NCBI GenBank assembly: GCA_026394055.1
Contig: JAPKYZ010000107.1
Span: 62,001-126,000 of the forward strand
DNA: 64,000 nucleotides
Source: Acidobacteriota bacterium
GTDB lineage: Bacteria; Acidobacteriota; Terriglobia; Bryobacterales; Bryobacteraceae
Direction of reading: 5' to 3'
Below are positions 38,185 through 47,393 of the stretch, piece after piece. Under the pieces are notes generated by a model. The model was not told where the DNA came from. It saw only the letters and a program-made list of their open reading frames with translations, and made no database searches. The translations under genes were made by a program, and so were the position numbers. The stretch's first letter is position 1. The number at the start of each line of letters is the position of its first letter.

Positions 38185-38876
38185 CAGGCGGCCGGGAAGC
38201 TCACCGCCACAATGATGCGGTCGTCAGGACCGGCGTAGACGTCCAGTTCGCCGGAGTGAGTATCCACAATGCGCCGGACGCTGGCCAGTGAGAGGCCGTT
38301 GCCCGACGGGGCGGCGTTGTCGAAGGGCTCAAAGCGGGCCTTTAAGCGCTCTGCCGTGATCGCCACGGTGGAGCAGGTGAAGCGCAAATGGACCCGCTCG
38401 CCACGGCGCTCCGTGGCGATGGTGAAGGGCGTTTCCACGCGCACCAGTTGCCGGAACAGGTCCAGCAGATGGCGCGTCATGTGCTGCGCTTGCACGGGGT
38501 CCAGGTGGGCGACGCACGGCTCCGCAGCCAGGTCCAGGCGAACATTCCAACGCTCGCGGCTGCTCTCGCCCAGCGTCCGGGTGACTAACTGGCCCAGTGA
38601 GATGTTAACGGGGTGTGACGGCGAGGCCTGCACATAGTGCACGGCATCGTCCACAATCATGCCCGCTTCGGCCACCAGTTGCCGGATCTTTTCCACTTGA
38701 TCCTGCGCGCGCACATCCGTGGGCGGCAGAATGATCGCCAAATAGTAGGCCAGAGAATCGAGGGTGCTGAGTGGTTGCCGGATTTCGTGGGCGAGATGGC
38801 GAACGAGATGAGCAGCGTCTTGTTCCACCGTTTTCGCTTCTTGTTCGGGGATAACCAGCGGGGCAGGGATCGTCAT
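38181..38876 (-). CDS. Soluble histidine kinase-like protein without sensor domain
   Basis: 231 residues. A HisKA dimerisation helix carries the H-box HLAHEIRQPLSTLDS (phospho-accepting His about residue 30). The HATPase_c part is recognisable at the end (GNGLSLASVRRIVDTHSGEL, the G2 box), but the N-box (TRHLLDLFRQLV) lacks the usual asparagine. There is no N-terminal sensor or membrane segment and no adjacent response regulator. It may be an orphan kinase fed by other proteins, or a decayed one. It converges with the MobB-like gene with a 4-base overlap. Confidence 0.85.
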   Translation of the reverse strand: MTIPAPLVIPEQEAKTVEQDAAHLVRHLAHEIRQPLSTLDSLAYYLAIILPPTDVRAQDQVEKIRQLVAEAGMIVDDAVHYVQASPSHPVNISLGQLVTRTLGESSRERWNVRLDLAAEPCVAHLDPVQAQHMTRHLLDLFRQLVRVETPFTIATERRGERVHLRFTCSTVAITAERLKARFEPFDNAAPSGNGLSLASVRRIVDTHSGELDVYAGPDDRIIVAVSFPAAC

Positions 38877-38941
38877 GCGGACTTCCGGATTATAGCCCCT
38901 GGTTCGCGCAAATCAAGACCCAATCGCGATACTGTTGAGCT

Positions 38942-39472
38942 ATGGCCAACACCCGGCGAGACTTCTTTTTTTTGTGGGCCCAGGCGGCGTTGGCCGCACA
39001 CCAGCATTCCGGCACCCAGGCCTCATCTTCGCCCTACCCGTTCAAGTTTTTTACGCCTCCAGAGCGTGAGGTACTACGCCGGGCTGCTGCCGCTATTGTT
39101 CCCGCCGATGAGCGCTCGGGAGGCGCCGCGGCAGCGCGGGTAGAGGAGTACATCGACTTCATCGTCTTCCATGGTGCGCCACCCCTGCAGCAAGCCTGGC
39201 GGTCCGGCCTGGCCAAACTTGCTCCGGCCAAGGATGTAAACGCGACGTTGCTCAAGTGGTGCCGGAACGAGTTCCGGCCCCGGACGGCCGATGAGCGTTT
39301 CTTCGTGCTGCTGAAGGGCGCCGTGACGGAAGCGTTCTACACGTCCGAAGAAGGCATCTCGAAAGAGCTGGGTTATCAGGGGATGGGCTTCCTGATGGAG
39401 TTTCCGGACTTCTCGAAAGACAAAGCGGAGCGCCCGGCTAACTACCGGCCACTGTTGCAGGCCCATAGTTAG
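38942..39472 (+). CDS. Gluconate 2-dehydrogenase subunit 3-like protein
   Basis: A 176-residue small subunit of membrane-bound GMC dehydrogenases. The N-terminus (TRRDFFFLWAQAALAAHQ) resembles a Tat signal, which would export the folded FAD subunit in complex. The family core begins FFTPPEREVLRRAAAAIVPA, ends with GYQGMGFLMEFP, and matches gluconate 2-dehydrogenase subunit 3. It lies 18 bases before the GMC oxidoreductase gene, its catalytic partner. Together they should oxidise a sugar or sugar acid in the periplasm. Confidence 0.9.
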   Translation: MANTRRDFFFLWAQAALAAHQHSGTQASSSPYPFKFFTPPEREVLRRAAAAIVPADERSGGAAAARVEEYIDFIVFHGAPPLQQAWRSGLAKLAPAKDVNATLLKWCRNEFRPRTADERFFVLLKGAVTEAFYTSEEGISKELGYQGMGFLMEFPDFSKDKAERPANYRPLLQAHS

Positions 39473-39490
39473 AAGAATTACTTAAGACAG

Positions 39491-41110
39491 ATGAAAACTT
39501 ACGACGTAGCGATTATCGGGTCCGGCGCCGCGGGCGGCATGACGGCGCATGTGTTGACGCAGGCGGGGCTGGATTGCGTGATGCTGGAGGCGGGGCCGAT
39601 GCGCTCTCCGGCGGAGTTCCCCGTGCACCGGCTGCGCCGCTGGAACCTGCCCTATCGCGGCCTGCGGGGCGACTACTTCCAGGAATGGTTGAATATGACC
39701 AACTTCCTGGCCGACGACAAGAAAGAGCCGTACTCCGTCGCCCCCGGCGGCCAGCCGTTCGAGTGGTGGCGCGTGCGCGCCGTGGGCGGCAAGAGCCTGT
39801 TCTGGGCCGGCGTAACACCTCGCTTCGGCCCCCACGAGTTCCAACCCAAGGACGACTTCGATACGCGCTGGCCATTGAAGTATGAAGACGTCGCGCCCTA
39901 CTACGACAAGGTGGAATCGCTGATCGGGGTTTCGAGCACGGTGGAAGCCGTGGGCGGTTTCCCGCTGAACAAAGGCTTGAAGCCGATGCGGCCCAAGCTG
40001 GCGGAGATCGTCTTCAAGCAGGCTGCGGAAAGCCTGGGCAAGGGGTTGAAGATGATCCCCATCCCCAAGGCCATCCTCACCGAGAATCACCGTGGCCGCC
40101 CGGCGTGCCATCACTGCGGCCCTTGTTGGCAAGGCTGCGATTCCGGGTCGAAGTTTGATTCGCTGCGCGTGTTTGTACAGGGCGCGCGCCGCACGGGCAA
40201 GTTGGAGCTGTTGACCGGCGCGCGGGTCCGTTCAATCGAAGTGAAAGAGGGGCAAGCCTCCGCCGTCCACTATTGGGACGTCACGGACAAGACCTATCGC
40301 AGCGTCCAAGCCAAGGCCTATGTGCTGGCCGCGGGCTGCATTGAGAGCGCCCAGATTCTGCTGAATTCGAAGATCGCCAACTCCAGTGGTCTCGTTGGCC
40401 GGTATCTCTCCGAACACCTCTACGCCAGCGTCGGCGGCTATCTGCCGCAATTGATGGGGCGCAAGGTGGTGAACGAAGACGGCAACGGCGCGCACGCCTT
40501 CATCCCGGACTTGACCGAGAACTGGCGGGGCAACAAGTTCATCCGCGGCTACCAGATCTTCCCCACCGGCGGGACGGGTGAGTTCACCTTCGCGGGCAAG
40601 AATCTGCCGGGCTTCGGCCAGCAGTGGAAGAAGTCGGTCCGCGACTACTACACCGCCAGTGCTGGTGTGACCTTCCAGGGCGAGGTGCTGCCCTATCGCG
40701 ACAACCGCGTCGAGATCGACGAGACCGTCAAGGACGACGCCGGCATCCCCGGCTTGCGCTTCCACTACCAGTGGCGCGACAACGAAGCGGCCATGTTCAA
40801 GGACATGATGGAGGTGGGCCAGGAGATGATGCAGAAGGCCGGGGCGGAGATGCTGCCGGTGGCAAACCCGAAGCCGCTCGAGTACGGCCACTCGATCCAC
40901 TACGTGGGCACGGCCCGCATGGGGCAGGACCCGAAGTCGAGCGTCGTCAACCCCTGGAATCAGGCACACGATGTGCCCAACCTGTTCATCAACGATGCGG
41001 CCACGTTTGTCACGGCTGGCAACCAGAACCCCACCATCACCATCCTGGCGTTGGCCATGCGGTCCAGTGAGCGTGTGGTGGATCTGCTGCGCCGCGGCGT
41101 CTGGGCGTAG
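39491..41110 (+). CDS. GMC-family FAD oxidoreductase (large subunit)
   Basis: A 539-residue glucose-methanol-choline oxidoreductase. The FAD-binding motif is at the N-terminus (DVAIIGSGAAGGMTAHVLTQ), the substrate/FAD block in VRAVGGKSLFWAGVTPRF, and the C-terminal catalytic His region in HSIHYVGTARMGQDP with NLFINDAATFVTAGNQNPT. A cluster of cysteines (ACHHCGPCWQGCDSG) resembles that of gluconate/2-keto-gluconate dehydrogenases. Paired with the subunit-3 gene just upstream, which provides export. The substrate sugar is unknown; no cytochrome c subunit is adjacent. Confidence 0.93.
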   Translation: MKTYDVAIIGSGAAGGMTAHVLTQAGLDCVMLEAGPMRSPAEFPVHRLRRWNLPYRGLRGDYFQEWLNMTNFLADDKKEPYSVAPGGQPFEWWRVRAVGGKSLFWAGVTPRFGPHEFQPKDDFDTRWPLKYEDVAPYYDKVESLIGVSSTVEAVGGFPLNKGLKPMRPKLAEIVFKQAAESLGKGLKMIPIPKAILTENHRGRPACHHCGPCWQGCDSGSKFDSLRVFVQGARRTGKLELLTGARVRSIEVKEGQASAVHYWDVTDKTYRSVQAKAYVLAAGCIESAQILLNSKIANSSGLVGRYLSEHLYASVGGYLPQLMGRKVVNEDGNGAHAFIPDLTENWRGNKFIRGYQIFPTGGTGEFTFAGKNLPGFGQQWKKSVRDYYTASAGVTFQGEVLPYRDNRVEIDETVKDDAGIPGLRFHYQWRDNEAAMFKDMMEVGQEMMQKAGAEMLPVANPKPLEYGHSIHYVGTARMGQDPKSSVVNPWNQAHDVPNLFINDAATFVTAGNQNPTITILALAMRSSERVVDLLRRGVWA

Positions 41111-41122
41111 CGCTTCCCCCGC

Positions 41123-42046
41123 ATGAGCATCACGCCCCGGGGCCTGCACATCGATTTCGAGCGCGCGGAGCGCAAGTGGCACGACGTGGTCCCCAAGATC
41201 GTGCCCACGCTCCGTTACTGGATGGAAGTGGAGGTGCACGTCTATGGCTTCTCCATCGCGGCCAACGTGCTGCTCAGCTTCTTTCCGTTCCTTATCGTTC
41301 TCGTGTCATTGTGCCGCTACGTCTTCCATTGGGACGCGGCGGAGCAGGCGATCTTTATTGCCTTGCATGACTACTTCCCGGGCGACACGGGCGACTTCCT
41401 GGTGCGCAACTTGACGGCCACGGTCAGCAAGCGTGGGCCATTTCAGGTGGGCTCGATTCTGCTGTTGCTGTTCACCGCCAACGGCATCTTTGAGCCCTTG
41501 GAAGTTGCCCTCAACCGTGCCTGGGGCATCCACAAGACGCGAAGCTTCTGGCGCAACCAACTGGTGAGCATGGGCCTCATCCTGGCTTGCGGAGCGCTAG
41601 CGGTGACCTCCACCGTGCTGACCGCCATGCAGGTGACTTGGCTGAAGCCGCTCGTCGGATCGGGCGGGTTGGCCACCGTGGCGGGCGTGGTGCTGTTCAA
41701 AGTGGCCGCCGTTCCGGCGACGGCGTTGGGGCTGTTCCTGGTCTATTGGGTGCTGCCCTTCGGACCGGTGCCGTGGCAGCGGGCGTTCAACGTCTCGGTG
41801 TGGGTCGCGCTGGCGCTGGAAGTAATGAAGTACCTCAACCTGCTGCTGTGGCCGGTGATGCGGCGGAAGCTGGAAGACGAGTACGGGCCGTTTGTGAACT
41901 CCGCCACTATTCTGGTGCTCAGTTTTCTGGCCTCCATGATTGTGATGGCCGGGGCGGAATGGACGGCTCGCCAGCCAATGCAGTCCGGTTCGGCGGAGAC
42001 GCTCGACAGTCCGGACGGCCCGGATTCAACTGAGCCGCGCGCGTAA
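41123..42046 (+). CDS. YihY/BrkB-family integral membrane protein
   Basis: 307 residues with about six transmembrane helices and the family signature blocks GFSIAANVLLSFFPFLIVLV, LLLLFTANGIFEPLEVALNR and AWGIHKTRSFWRNQLVSM. Older annotations call it ribonuclease BN, but that was a misassignment; the molecular function is not settled. It begins 12 bases after the GMC oxidoreductase and is probably in its transcript. The soluble acidic C-terminus (SAETLDSPDGPDSTE) is variable in the family. Confidence 0.92.
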   Translation: MSITPRGLHIDFERAERKWHDVVPKIVPTLRYWMEVEVHVYGFSIAANVLLSFFPFLIVLVSLCRYVFHWDAAEQAIFIALHDYFPGDTGDFLVRNLTATVSKRGPFQVGSILLLLFTANGIFEPLEVALNRAWGIHKTRSFWRNQLVSMGLILACGALAVTSTVLTAMQVTWLKPLVGSGGLATVAGVVLFKVAAVPATALGLFLVYWVLPFGPVPWQRAFNVSVWVALALEVMKYLNLLLWPVMRRKLEDEYGPFVNSATILVLSFLASMIVMAGAEWTARQPMQSGSAETLDSPDGPDSTEPRA

Positions 42047-42072
42047 GCAAGCGGTCCCTCGGCGACAGGCCG

Positions 42073-42729
42073 TTAGACCGCGTCGCTATCCCGGTTCAAG
42101 AGCTTTGCCCCGAAAGCACCGCCCAAGCTAGCCGCCACGCAATAGGTGAGGAACGACACAAACATCGCCACCAGCAGCGCCGCGCCCAACGCTTGCGAGT
42201 CCTTGGCGAACTCGGGCATCGTGGTCTGCACTTCGTGCCGCAGCGCATCGATCACTTGATCAAAGCCCACCGTCACGATCAGCGTGGTGAACAGCACCAT
42301 CAGGATCAGCGAGGCAAAGACTCCCGTGATCCAACCCAGCCGCGCTCCGTTCTTGATCGACAGCGATTGCCCGGTGCGGCGCATATAGAGCCACACCGCA
42401 AAAAAGCCTGAGCCGCCTGAGAGCAGCAGCGTCATGATGGCTTGCAACGGCTTGGGCAGCAACGCCGGAGCCAAGTTGATGACGAAGATGCCCAGGCCGG
42501 CCACCATCAGGCCAACGCGCACGGCCGTCGAGTTGTGGAAGCTGATCTCGGTGCTCAGCGCTTCCGGTGCGGCGGCGGTGGCGCTCAGCTCCACCGTGTC
42601 GGCCGGCGGAGCCTGCTCCACGCGCAGCGCCTCAATGGCGGGCTCGTCAAAGAGCGGCCGTCCACACTTGTGGCAAAACCGAGCCCCGTCCACCATCTGC
42701 GCGCCGCATGTGCAATATTCCGGTACCAC
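42073..42729 (-). CDS. Zinc-ribbon membrane protein
   Basis: 218 residues. The N-terminal zinc ribbon has two Cys pairs in CTCGAQMVDGARFCHKCGRP. A linker leads to hydrophobic helices (VGLMVAGLGIFVINLAPALL, IMTLLLSGGSGFFAVWLYM, ITGVFASLILMVLFTTLIVT) and a C-terminal one (FVSFLTYCVAASLGGAFGAK). Such proteins are common in acidobacteria and have no assigned role. It is convergent with the YihY gene and divergent from the hydroxyacid dehydrogenase. Confidence 0.85.
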   Translation of the reverse strand: MVPEYCTCGAQMVDGARFCHKCGRPLFDEPAIEALRVEQAPPADTVELSATAAAPEALSTEISFHNSTAVRVGLMVAGLGIFVINLAPALLPKPLQAIMTLLLSGGSGFFAVWLYMRRTGQSLSIKNGARLGWITGVFASLILMVLFTTLIVTVGFDQVIDALRHEVQTTMPEFAKDSQALGAALLVAMFVSFLTYCVAASLGGAFGAKLLNRDSDAV

Positions 42730-42786
42730 GCCTCTAGTCTAGCGCCGCGCCGCGGGGAGAGACAGTCAGGCTACGATAGTGTTTTG

Positions 42787-43743
42787 ATGCGAGTCCTTGT
42801 TCTTGCCCGCCCCGATGCCCCGCAGTTGAGCGTCTTGAAGCAGCTCCCGGCCGATGTCGAAGTGTTTGCCGCGCCGTCAGCTGACCAGCTGATGCATGTC
42901 GTGGAAGGCGCGGATGTGATCGTGAATGGCAACCACCATGCTGGGGCGCTGGAAGCGCTGTGGCCTCACGCCAAGTCTCTGCGCTGGGTGCATTCGCTGT
43001 CGGCTGGTGTCGAGAGCATCGTCTTCCCGGCGCTGAAAGCCAGCCCGATTCCGCTCACCAATGCGCGCGGGGTGTACAAACGGTCGCTGGCGGAGTTTGC
43101 CATCTTCGGCATGCTGTGGTTCGCCAAAAACGCCCGGCGCCTCGTCGATCAGCAGGCCGCCTCCAGCTGGGAGCAGTGGGACTGCGAAGAGCTGACCGGC
43201 AAGACCTGCGCCATCTTGAGCTACGGCGCCATGGGGCAGGAGACCGCCCGTCGAGCCTCCGCCATGGGCATGAAGATCATCGCCACCCGCCGCCGCGTGG
43301 ATGCGCCGATTGACGACTTTGTCTCGAAGGTACTGCCGCCGTCTCAGACCGGCGATGCGATGGCGGAAGCCGATTATGTGGTCTGCTGCTCCCCGCTGAC
43401 GCCCGAGACGCACCACATGATCGGCGCCGCGGAGTTCGCTCGCATGAAGCCGCGCGGAGTGTTTCTGAATATCGGCCGCGGAGCCGTGGTAGATGAGGCG
43501 GCGTTGATTGATACGTTGCAGCGGCGCGCCATCAAGGGTGCGGCGCTCGATGTATTCGAAGTGGAGCCACTGCCGAAGGAGAGCCCGCTGTGGCTGCTCG
43601 ACAATGTGCTGCTCTCGCCGCACTGCACGGACCACACCGATACGTGGCAGTTTGAGACCGTGCAGTTCTTTGTGGACAACTTCCACCGCTTCGTCAAAGG
43701 CGAGCCGCTCGAGAATGTCGTAGACAAGGAGGCCGGCTACTAA
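42787..43743 (+). CDS. D-2-hydroxyacid dehydrogenase, NAD(P)-dependent
   Basis: ATG 42787 gives 318 residues of the D-isomer-specific 2-hydroxyacid dehydrogenase family, which reduces 2-oxo acids. The catalytic triad regions are present: Arg in FLNIGRGAVVDEAALID, Glu in FEVEPLPKESPLW, and His in LSPHCTDHTD. The nucleotide-binding motif reads ILSYGAMGQETARRA, with Ser where the first glycine of GxGxxG is expected, a mild departure. A long open frame upstream overlaps the divergent zinc-ribbon gene and is not used. Its stop overlaps the next gene's start as TAATG. Confidence 0.92.
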   Translation: MRVLVLARPDAPQLSVLKQLPADVEVFAAPSADQLMHVVEGADVIVNGNHHAGALEALWPHAKSLRWVHSLSAGVESIVFPALKASPIPLTNARGVYKRSLAEFAIFGMLWFAKNARRLVDQQAASSWEQWDCEELTGKTCAILSYGAMGQETARRASAMGMKIIATRRRVDAPIDDFVSKVLPPSQTGDAMAEADYVVCCSPLTPETHHMIGAAEFARMKPRGVFLNIGRGAVVDEAALIDTLQRRAIKGAALDVFEVEPLPKESPLWLLDNVLLSPHCTDHTDTWQFETVQFFVDNFHRFVKGEPLENVVDKEAGY

Positions 43744-44693
43744 TGCCCGTCACCGCAGAAGGTATTCGCGCCGCCGCCGAACGCATCCGGCCGGTCGCCA
43801 AACAGACGCCCGTGATGACGTCGCGATCGTTTGATCGCGCCTCCGGCGTGGCGGCATTTTTCAAGTGCGAGAATTTCCAGACCGGCGGCGCCTTCAAGAT
43901 TCGCGGCGCGATGAACTTTGTCTTCTCGTTGACCCCAGAGCAGCGGGCCACGGGTGTGGTGGCCTTTTCATCTGGGAACCACGCACAAGCAGTCGCCATT
44001 GCCGCCCGGGAAGCGGGGATCAAGGCGACGCTGGTGATGCCGCTCGATGCACCACAGGCGAAGCTGGAATCAACGCGCGACGCTGGTGGCGTCATCGTCA
44101 CCTATGACCGCTATCGCGAAAACCGTGAAGCGATCGGCAAGGCGATTGCGGACGAAACCGGCGCTACGCTGATCCCGCCCTTTGATCACGAATGGGTCGT
44201 CACGGGGCAGGGAACGGCCGGTCTCGAATTGATGGAGCAGGTGCCCGGTCTCGACACGCTGGTGGTGTGCCTGGGCGGTGGCGGCTTGACGGCCGGTTGC
44301 GCCGTGATCGCCAAGTCGATCAACCCGAACATCCGCGTCTTTGGTGTCGAGCCGGCCGCGGGCAACGACTATTGGCTGTCGCGCCAGAAGGGCGAGCCGG
44401 TGGAGATCCCCGTGCCGCAAACCATCGCCGATGGCTTAATGACCACCAAGCCCGGCCGCGTGACGTTTCCCTTGATCCAGGAACTGGTGGAAGACATCCT
44501 GCTGGTGACCGACGATGAACTGTTGGCCACCATGAAGCTGATGCTGGCCCGCATGAAGATGCTGGCGGAGCCTTCCGGCGCCGCTGCCGCTGCGGCAGTT
44601 CTCCATGGCAAGCTGCCGCCAGGATGCCAGCGTGTGGGTGTGCTGGTCTCCGGTGGCAATGTCGATCTGGCGCTGTTAAGCCGTCTGGCCTGA
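43743..44693 (+). CDS. PLP-dependent threonine/serine dehydratase-type enzyme
   Basis: A 316-residue fold-type II PLP enzyme. The cofactor lysine is in CENFQTGGAFKIRGAMNFV, the phosphate-binding glycines in CLGGGGLTAGCAVIAKS, and the substrate loop in FSSGNHAQAVAIAAREAG. It has no C-terminal ACT regulatory domain, so it matches the short catabolic threonine/serine dehydratase or racemase group. Translationally coupled to the 2-hydroxyacid dehydrogenase, suggesting that the 2-oxo acid from one may be reduced by the other. Confidence 0.92.
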   Translation: MPVTAEGIRAAAERIRPVAKQTPVMTSRSFDRASGVAAFFKCENFQTGGAFKIRGAMNFVFSLTPEQRATGVVAFSSGNHAQAVAIAAREAGIKATLVMPLDAPQAKLESTRDAGGVIVTYDRYRENREAIGKAIADETGATLIPPFDHEWVVTGQGTAGLELMEQVPGLDTLVVCLGGGGLTAGCAVIAKSINPNIRVFGVEPAAGNDYWLSRQKGEPVEIPVPQTIADGLMTTKPGRVTFPLIQELVEDILLVTDDELLATMKLMLARMKMLAEPSGAAAAAAVLHGKLPPGCQRVGVLVSGGNVDLALLSRLA

Positions 44694-44697
44694 CCCG

Positions 44698-45702
44698 CTA
44701 TCGCAGCGTGGCTGAATAGCGGACAGTCACCGCAGTCTTGGCGGGAATCCAGCGATAGCCCGGTACGCCGAACAGTTCCTTACGCTCGATCATGGCGCGG
44801 CGCGATTCCGGGAAGGGTGACGCCCCAAATTCCAGGCCCCGCGTCATCGTGCGGCCATTCCAGGGCGGTGCTGTGCGGGCGTGGCATTCATCCCAGATGC
44901 CCAACCACGGGAAGTCCGTGCGCTTCCAGCGGTAGGTCAATGTCAGGCCCTTGGCGGAGGCGTGGAAGTACGCTTCGTCGCGGTGCGGGTCCATCAGCAC
45001 GGTCGCGAAGCCCGCGGCCACATCATCACGCCAGTAGGTGGTCAGGTCGTGCGTCTTGCCGTCGACGCCCGGCATGTGGGGCCAATCGAAATCCTTGCCG
45101 ATGGCCATCTTGCCCTTGCGCTCGGTGAAGTCCGATTCAAAGGTGCGGCAGCGTGTGCCGGGCGTTTCAAACTTGGTGACGCCGCGCTCTAGGAAAGGCG
45201 GCCCCAGGGTGACGTGCTGGGTCCAGGCCACCGGCCGGTCGAGCGGAGCCAGATTGGTGACGGTCTCTTCGAACCGCAGCGTGTCTCCATCGAGCGTCAA
45301 CCGCCGCGAAAAGTCCAGCTGCGCCCCCGGCATCCGGCAGCGCGCCACCATGCCCCCGGCAGTCTCCTCGAACCCATGCCGCACCACGTTCGCCTCACCG
45401 TGCACGGTCATCCCCGCAGCCGCTTCTTCGGGCGTCGGAGCACCAAACAGGTCCAGGCAAAGGTTGTGCCCCATGATCCCGGTCAGCAGCTTGCTTTCGG
45501 CGTTGCCGCCATATTCAGGATGCTTGGCCGCGTCGTAGGAGGACGGCTCAATCGACGGCCACGGCGGCGTCCACAGCGGATTGACGCCCGAAGCCAGGTG
45601 AGTGATGGCGGCAATGTGCCCGCCTTCCTGCATCACCGTGACGCGCAGCAGATTGTTCTCGATGGTGGCGGCTTGACGCCCGCGATAGCTGGTAGTGTTC
45701 AC
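44698..45702 (-). CDS. Galactose-mutarotase-fold protein of unknown substrate
   Basis: 334 residues of all-beta sequence with the aldose-1-epimerase-like supersandwich pattern: NNLLRVTVMQEGGHIAAITH at the N-terminus, FEETVTNLAPLDRPVAWTQH in the middle with a candidate His, and YFHASAKGLTLTYRWKR near the end. Related proteins act as sugar epimerases or sugar-binding domains. No signal peptide is visible, so it is likely cytoplasmic. Exact activity unknown. It converges on the PLP enzyme gene. Confidence 0.8.
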   Translation of the reverse strand: MNTTSYRGRQAATIENNLLRVTVMQEGGHIAAITHLASGVNPLWTPPWPSIEPSSYDAAKHPEYGGNAESKLLTGIMGHNLCLDLFGAPTPEEAAAGMTVHGEANVVRHGFEETAGGMVARCRMPGAQLDFSRRLTLDGDTLRFEETVTNLAPLDRPVAWTQHVTLGPPFLERGVTKFETPGTRCRTFESDFTERKGKMAIGKDFDWPHMPGVDGKTHDLTTYWRDDVAAGFATVLMDPHRDEAYFHASAKGLTLTYRWKRTDFPWLGIWDECHARTAPPWNGRTMTRGLEFGASPFPESRRAMIERKELFGVPGYRWIPAKTAVTVRYSATLR

Positions 45703-45737
45703 GCGCCTATGAGCATACCGCCTGTTAGCCTAAGACT

Positions 45738-46289
45738 GTGATCTGGCTACTGCTGCTGGCGCTCGATCCTTTCTGGGTCACCAAACCGGTTCAGGATTGG
45801 ACCGACGTGCAAATCGCCAGCCTGCTGTCCGATTCCCCGTGGGGCACCATGGCCGAGGACACGGCGGGCGGAACCTTGGGCGCGCTGCCGGTCTATCTCG
45901 CCTCCGCGAAGCCCGTCCGGTTGGCCGAACAGGAATCGCGCCGCCGCAAGAGCGCCGAGATGGATCCCGAACTGGAAGACCTGTTGAAGCAGAACGTCGT
46001 GATCGTGGGCGTTCTGATCCGGAATCTGAATGTCTTCGCCGAGGGGCCAGAGATCAAGGCGATGGAAGAGCAGAGCCTCATGATCGTCGGCAAGAAGAAG
46101 ATCAAGGCCGCCGGTCACTTGCCCCCCACTCCCACCGACCCAACGCTCCGCCTAGTCTTCCCCCGGCCCGATCTCGCCGGAGTGAAAGAACTCCGCTTCG
46201 AACTCTACCTGCCTGGCGTCACCGGCAACTACCGCAACGCTCGGTTCTTCCCGCGCGACATGGTTTTCAAGGGCGAGTTGACGTATTAG
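45738..46289 (+). CDS. Secreted hypothetical protein
   Basis: 183 residues starting at GTG with a short hydrophobic leader (MIWLLLLALDPFW). The first part has DWTDVQIASLLSDSPWG, a tryptophan-rich motif I associate with uncharacterised acidobacterial exported proteins. The C-terminal part (FPRPDLAGVKELRFELYLPG ... NARFFPRDMVFKGELTY) looks like beta strands. No domain with known function recognised. It is divergent from the epimerase-like gene. Confidence 0.7.
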   Translation: MIWLLLLALDPFWVTKPVQDWTDVQIASLLSDSPWGTMAEDTAGGTLGALPVYLASAKPVRLAEQESRRRKSAEMDPELEDLLKQNVVIVGVLIRNLNVFAEGPEIKAMEEQSLMIVGKKKIKAAGHLPPTPTDPTLRLVFPRPDLAGVKELRFELYLPGVTGNYRNARFFPRDMVFKGELTY

Positions 46290-46314
46290 GCGCCACCAGT
46301 GCGCCGCTGCCCGG

Positions 46315-47346
46315 CTAATGCCGAACGAGTTCGGGTTTCAGTTTTTGTGCCTTGGCGAGTTGGCTGCTGGTCAGTTGGGCGGCCAATTCGCTAAAAGCAG
46401 TTTTGGCTTCCGGCAAGCCTTGATCGGCGGCCAGCTCCAGATAGGCGGCGGCTTCAACCAGATCACGCTCACTGCGCTTAGCCTTTTCCTGGAGGATGTT
46501 TGCCAGCCGGTACTGGCACTCGGGTTTGCCGCCAAACGCGCATCTCTGGAAGTACGTGCGAGCTTCCGCCGCGCCTTCCGGATTGGTCTGCAGTTGTTTG
46601 CCGAGGAAGTACTGCGCCAGGTGGCTGCCATACTTCGCGGCCAAACGCATCTGGGCCATGCCTTGCTCCGGATCACGGGGTAATAGCCGGCCCTCAATCC
46701 GGCGAAGAGCCGCTTCATAGAGTGCGGGTCCATATCTGGCCGCCGCCGCCCTTTCGACCAGCGCGACTGCTGCCTCAGGGTCTCGAGGCAACTTATCGCC
46801 GTTCATCCGCCAAGCAGCCTCAATAAAGACTGCCGGAGCATAGTCCTGTTGGGACAACTTCAAAATGGTCTCAACCGCCTTGGTCGCCACCGGTGCCGGC
46901 ACATCGCGCCGGGCAATCTGATCCATCGCCCGGTTGAACGAAGTCCGCTTCTCTTCGGCTTTTCGATCAAAGGTCAGTCCCTCCAATCGAAACTGGACCT
47001 CAATGGTGGCGCGAACAGGAACGGGCTGGCCATCTTTGAGGCCGGGCTTGAATCTCCACTTCCGGATCGCCTCTTGCGCCTTCTCGTCCAGGCCATAGCC
47101 CAAAGAACTGGAGACGGACAAAGTGGTGACTTGGCCTTCCTTGGAGATGACCGCCTCCAGTGCGACGATGCCTTGGATGCGTTCCGCCAGGGCCTCCGGC
47201 GTGTAGCCCGGCTCCACCTTGCGGGTCAAGACGGGAGGGGTAATTCCGGGGCCAATGGGCACGGGCGTCTCCGGCGGCTCCTGAGACGCCCGTGCCGCGC
47301 CAGCCAGCGTTACGACTAGAGCGAAATTGGCCGCCAAACGCTTCAT
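46315..47346 (-). CDS. TonB C-terminal domain protein with Sel1-like repeats
   Basis: 343 residues with a signal peptide (MKRLAANFALVVTLAGAARA). Residues about 35-125 are a TonB C-terminal domain (VLTRKVEPGYTPEALAERIQ, GLDEKAQEAIRKWRFKPGLK). The rest has Sel1/TPR-type helical repeats (GMAQMRLAAKYGSHLAQYFL, AAYLELAADQGLPEAKTAFS). There is no N-terminal TonB anchor or proline-rich stretch, so it is probably not an energy transducer but a periplasmic interaction protein. This combination is common in acidobacteria; the partner is unknown. Confidence 0.85.
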   Translation of the reverse strand: MKRLAANFALVVTLAGAARASQEPPETPVPIGPGITPPVLTRKVEPGYTPEALAERIQGIVALEAVISKEGQVTTLSVSSSLGYGLDEKAQEAIRKWRFKPGLKDGQPVPVRATIEVQFRLEGLTFDRKAEEKRTSFNRAMDQIARRDVPAPVATKAVETILKLSQQDYAPAVFIEAAWRMNGDKLPRDPEAAVALVERAAAARYGPALYEAALRRIEGRLLPRDPEQGMAQMRLAAKYGSHLAQYFLGKQLQTNPEGAAEARTYFQRCAFGGKPECQYRLANILQEKAKRSERDLVEAAAYLELAADQGLPEAKTAFSELAAQLTSSQLAKAQKLKPELVRH

Positions 47347-47393
47347 CGGACTTTCGCGCTACCCGGACTCGAAGCTATGCCGCGCCGCTGGGC

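Noticed and set aside
42442-42786. Long N-terminal extension of the hydroxyacid dehydrogenase
   Set aside because: It overlaps the divergent zinc-ribbon gene and lacks similarity; the family start fits ATG 42787.
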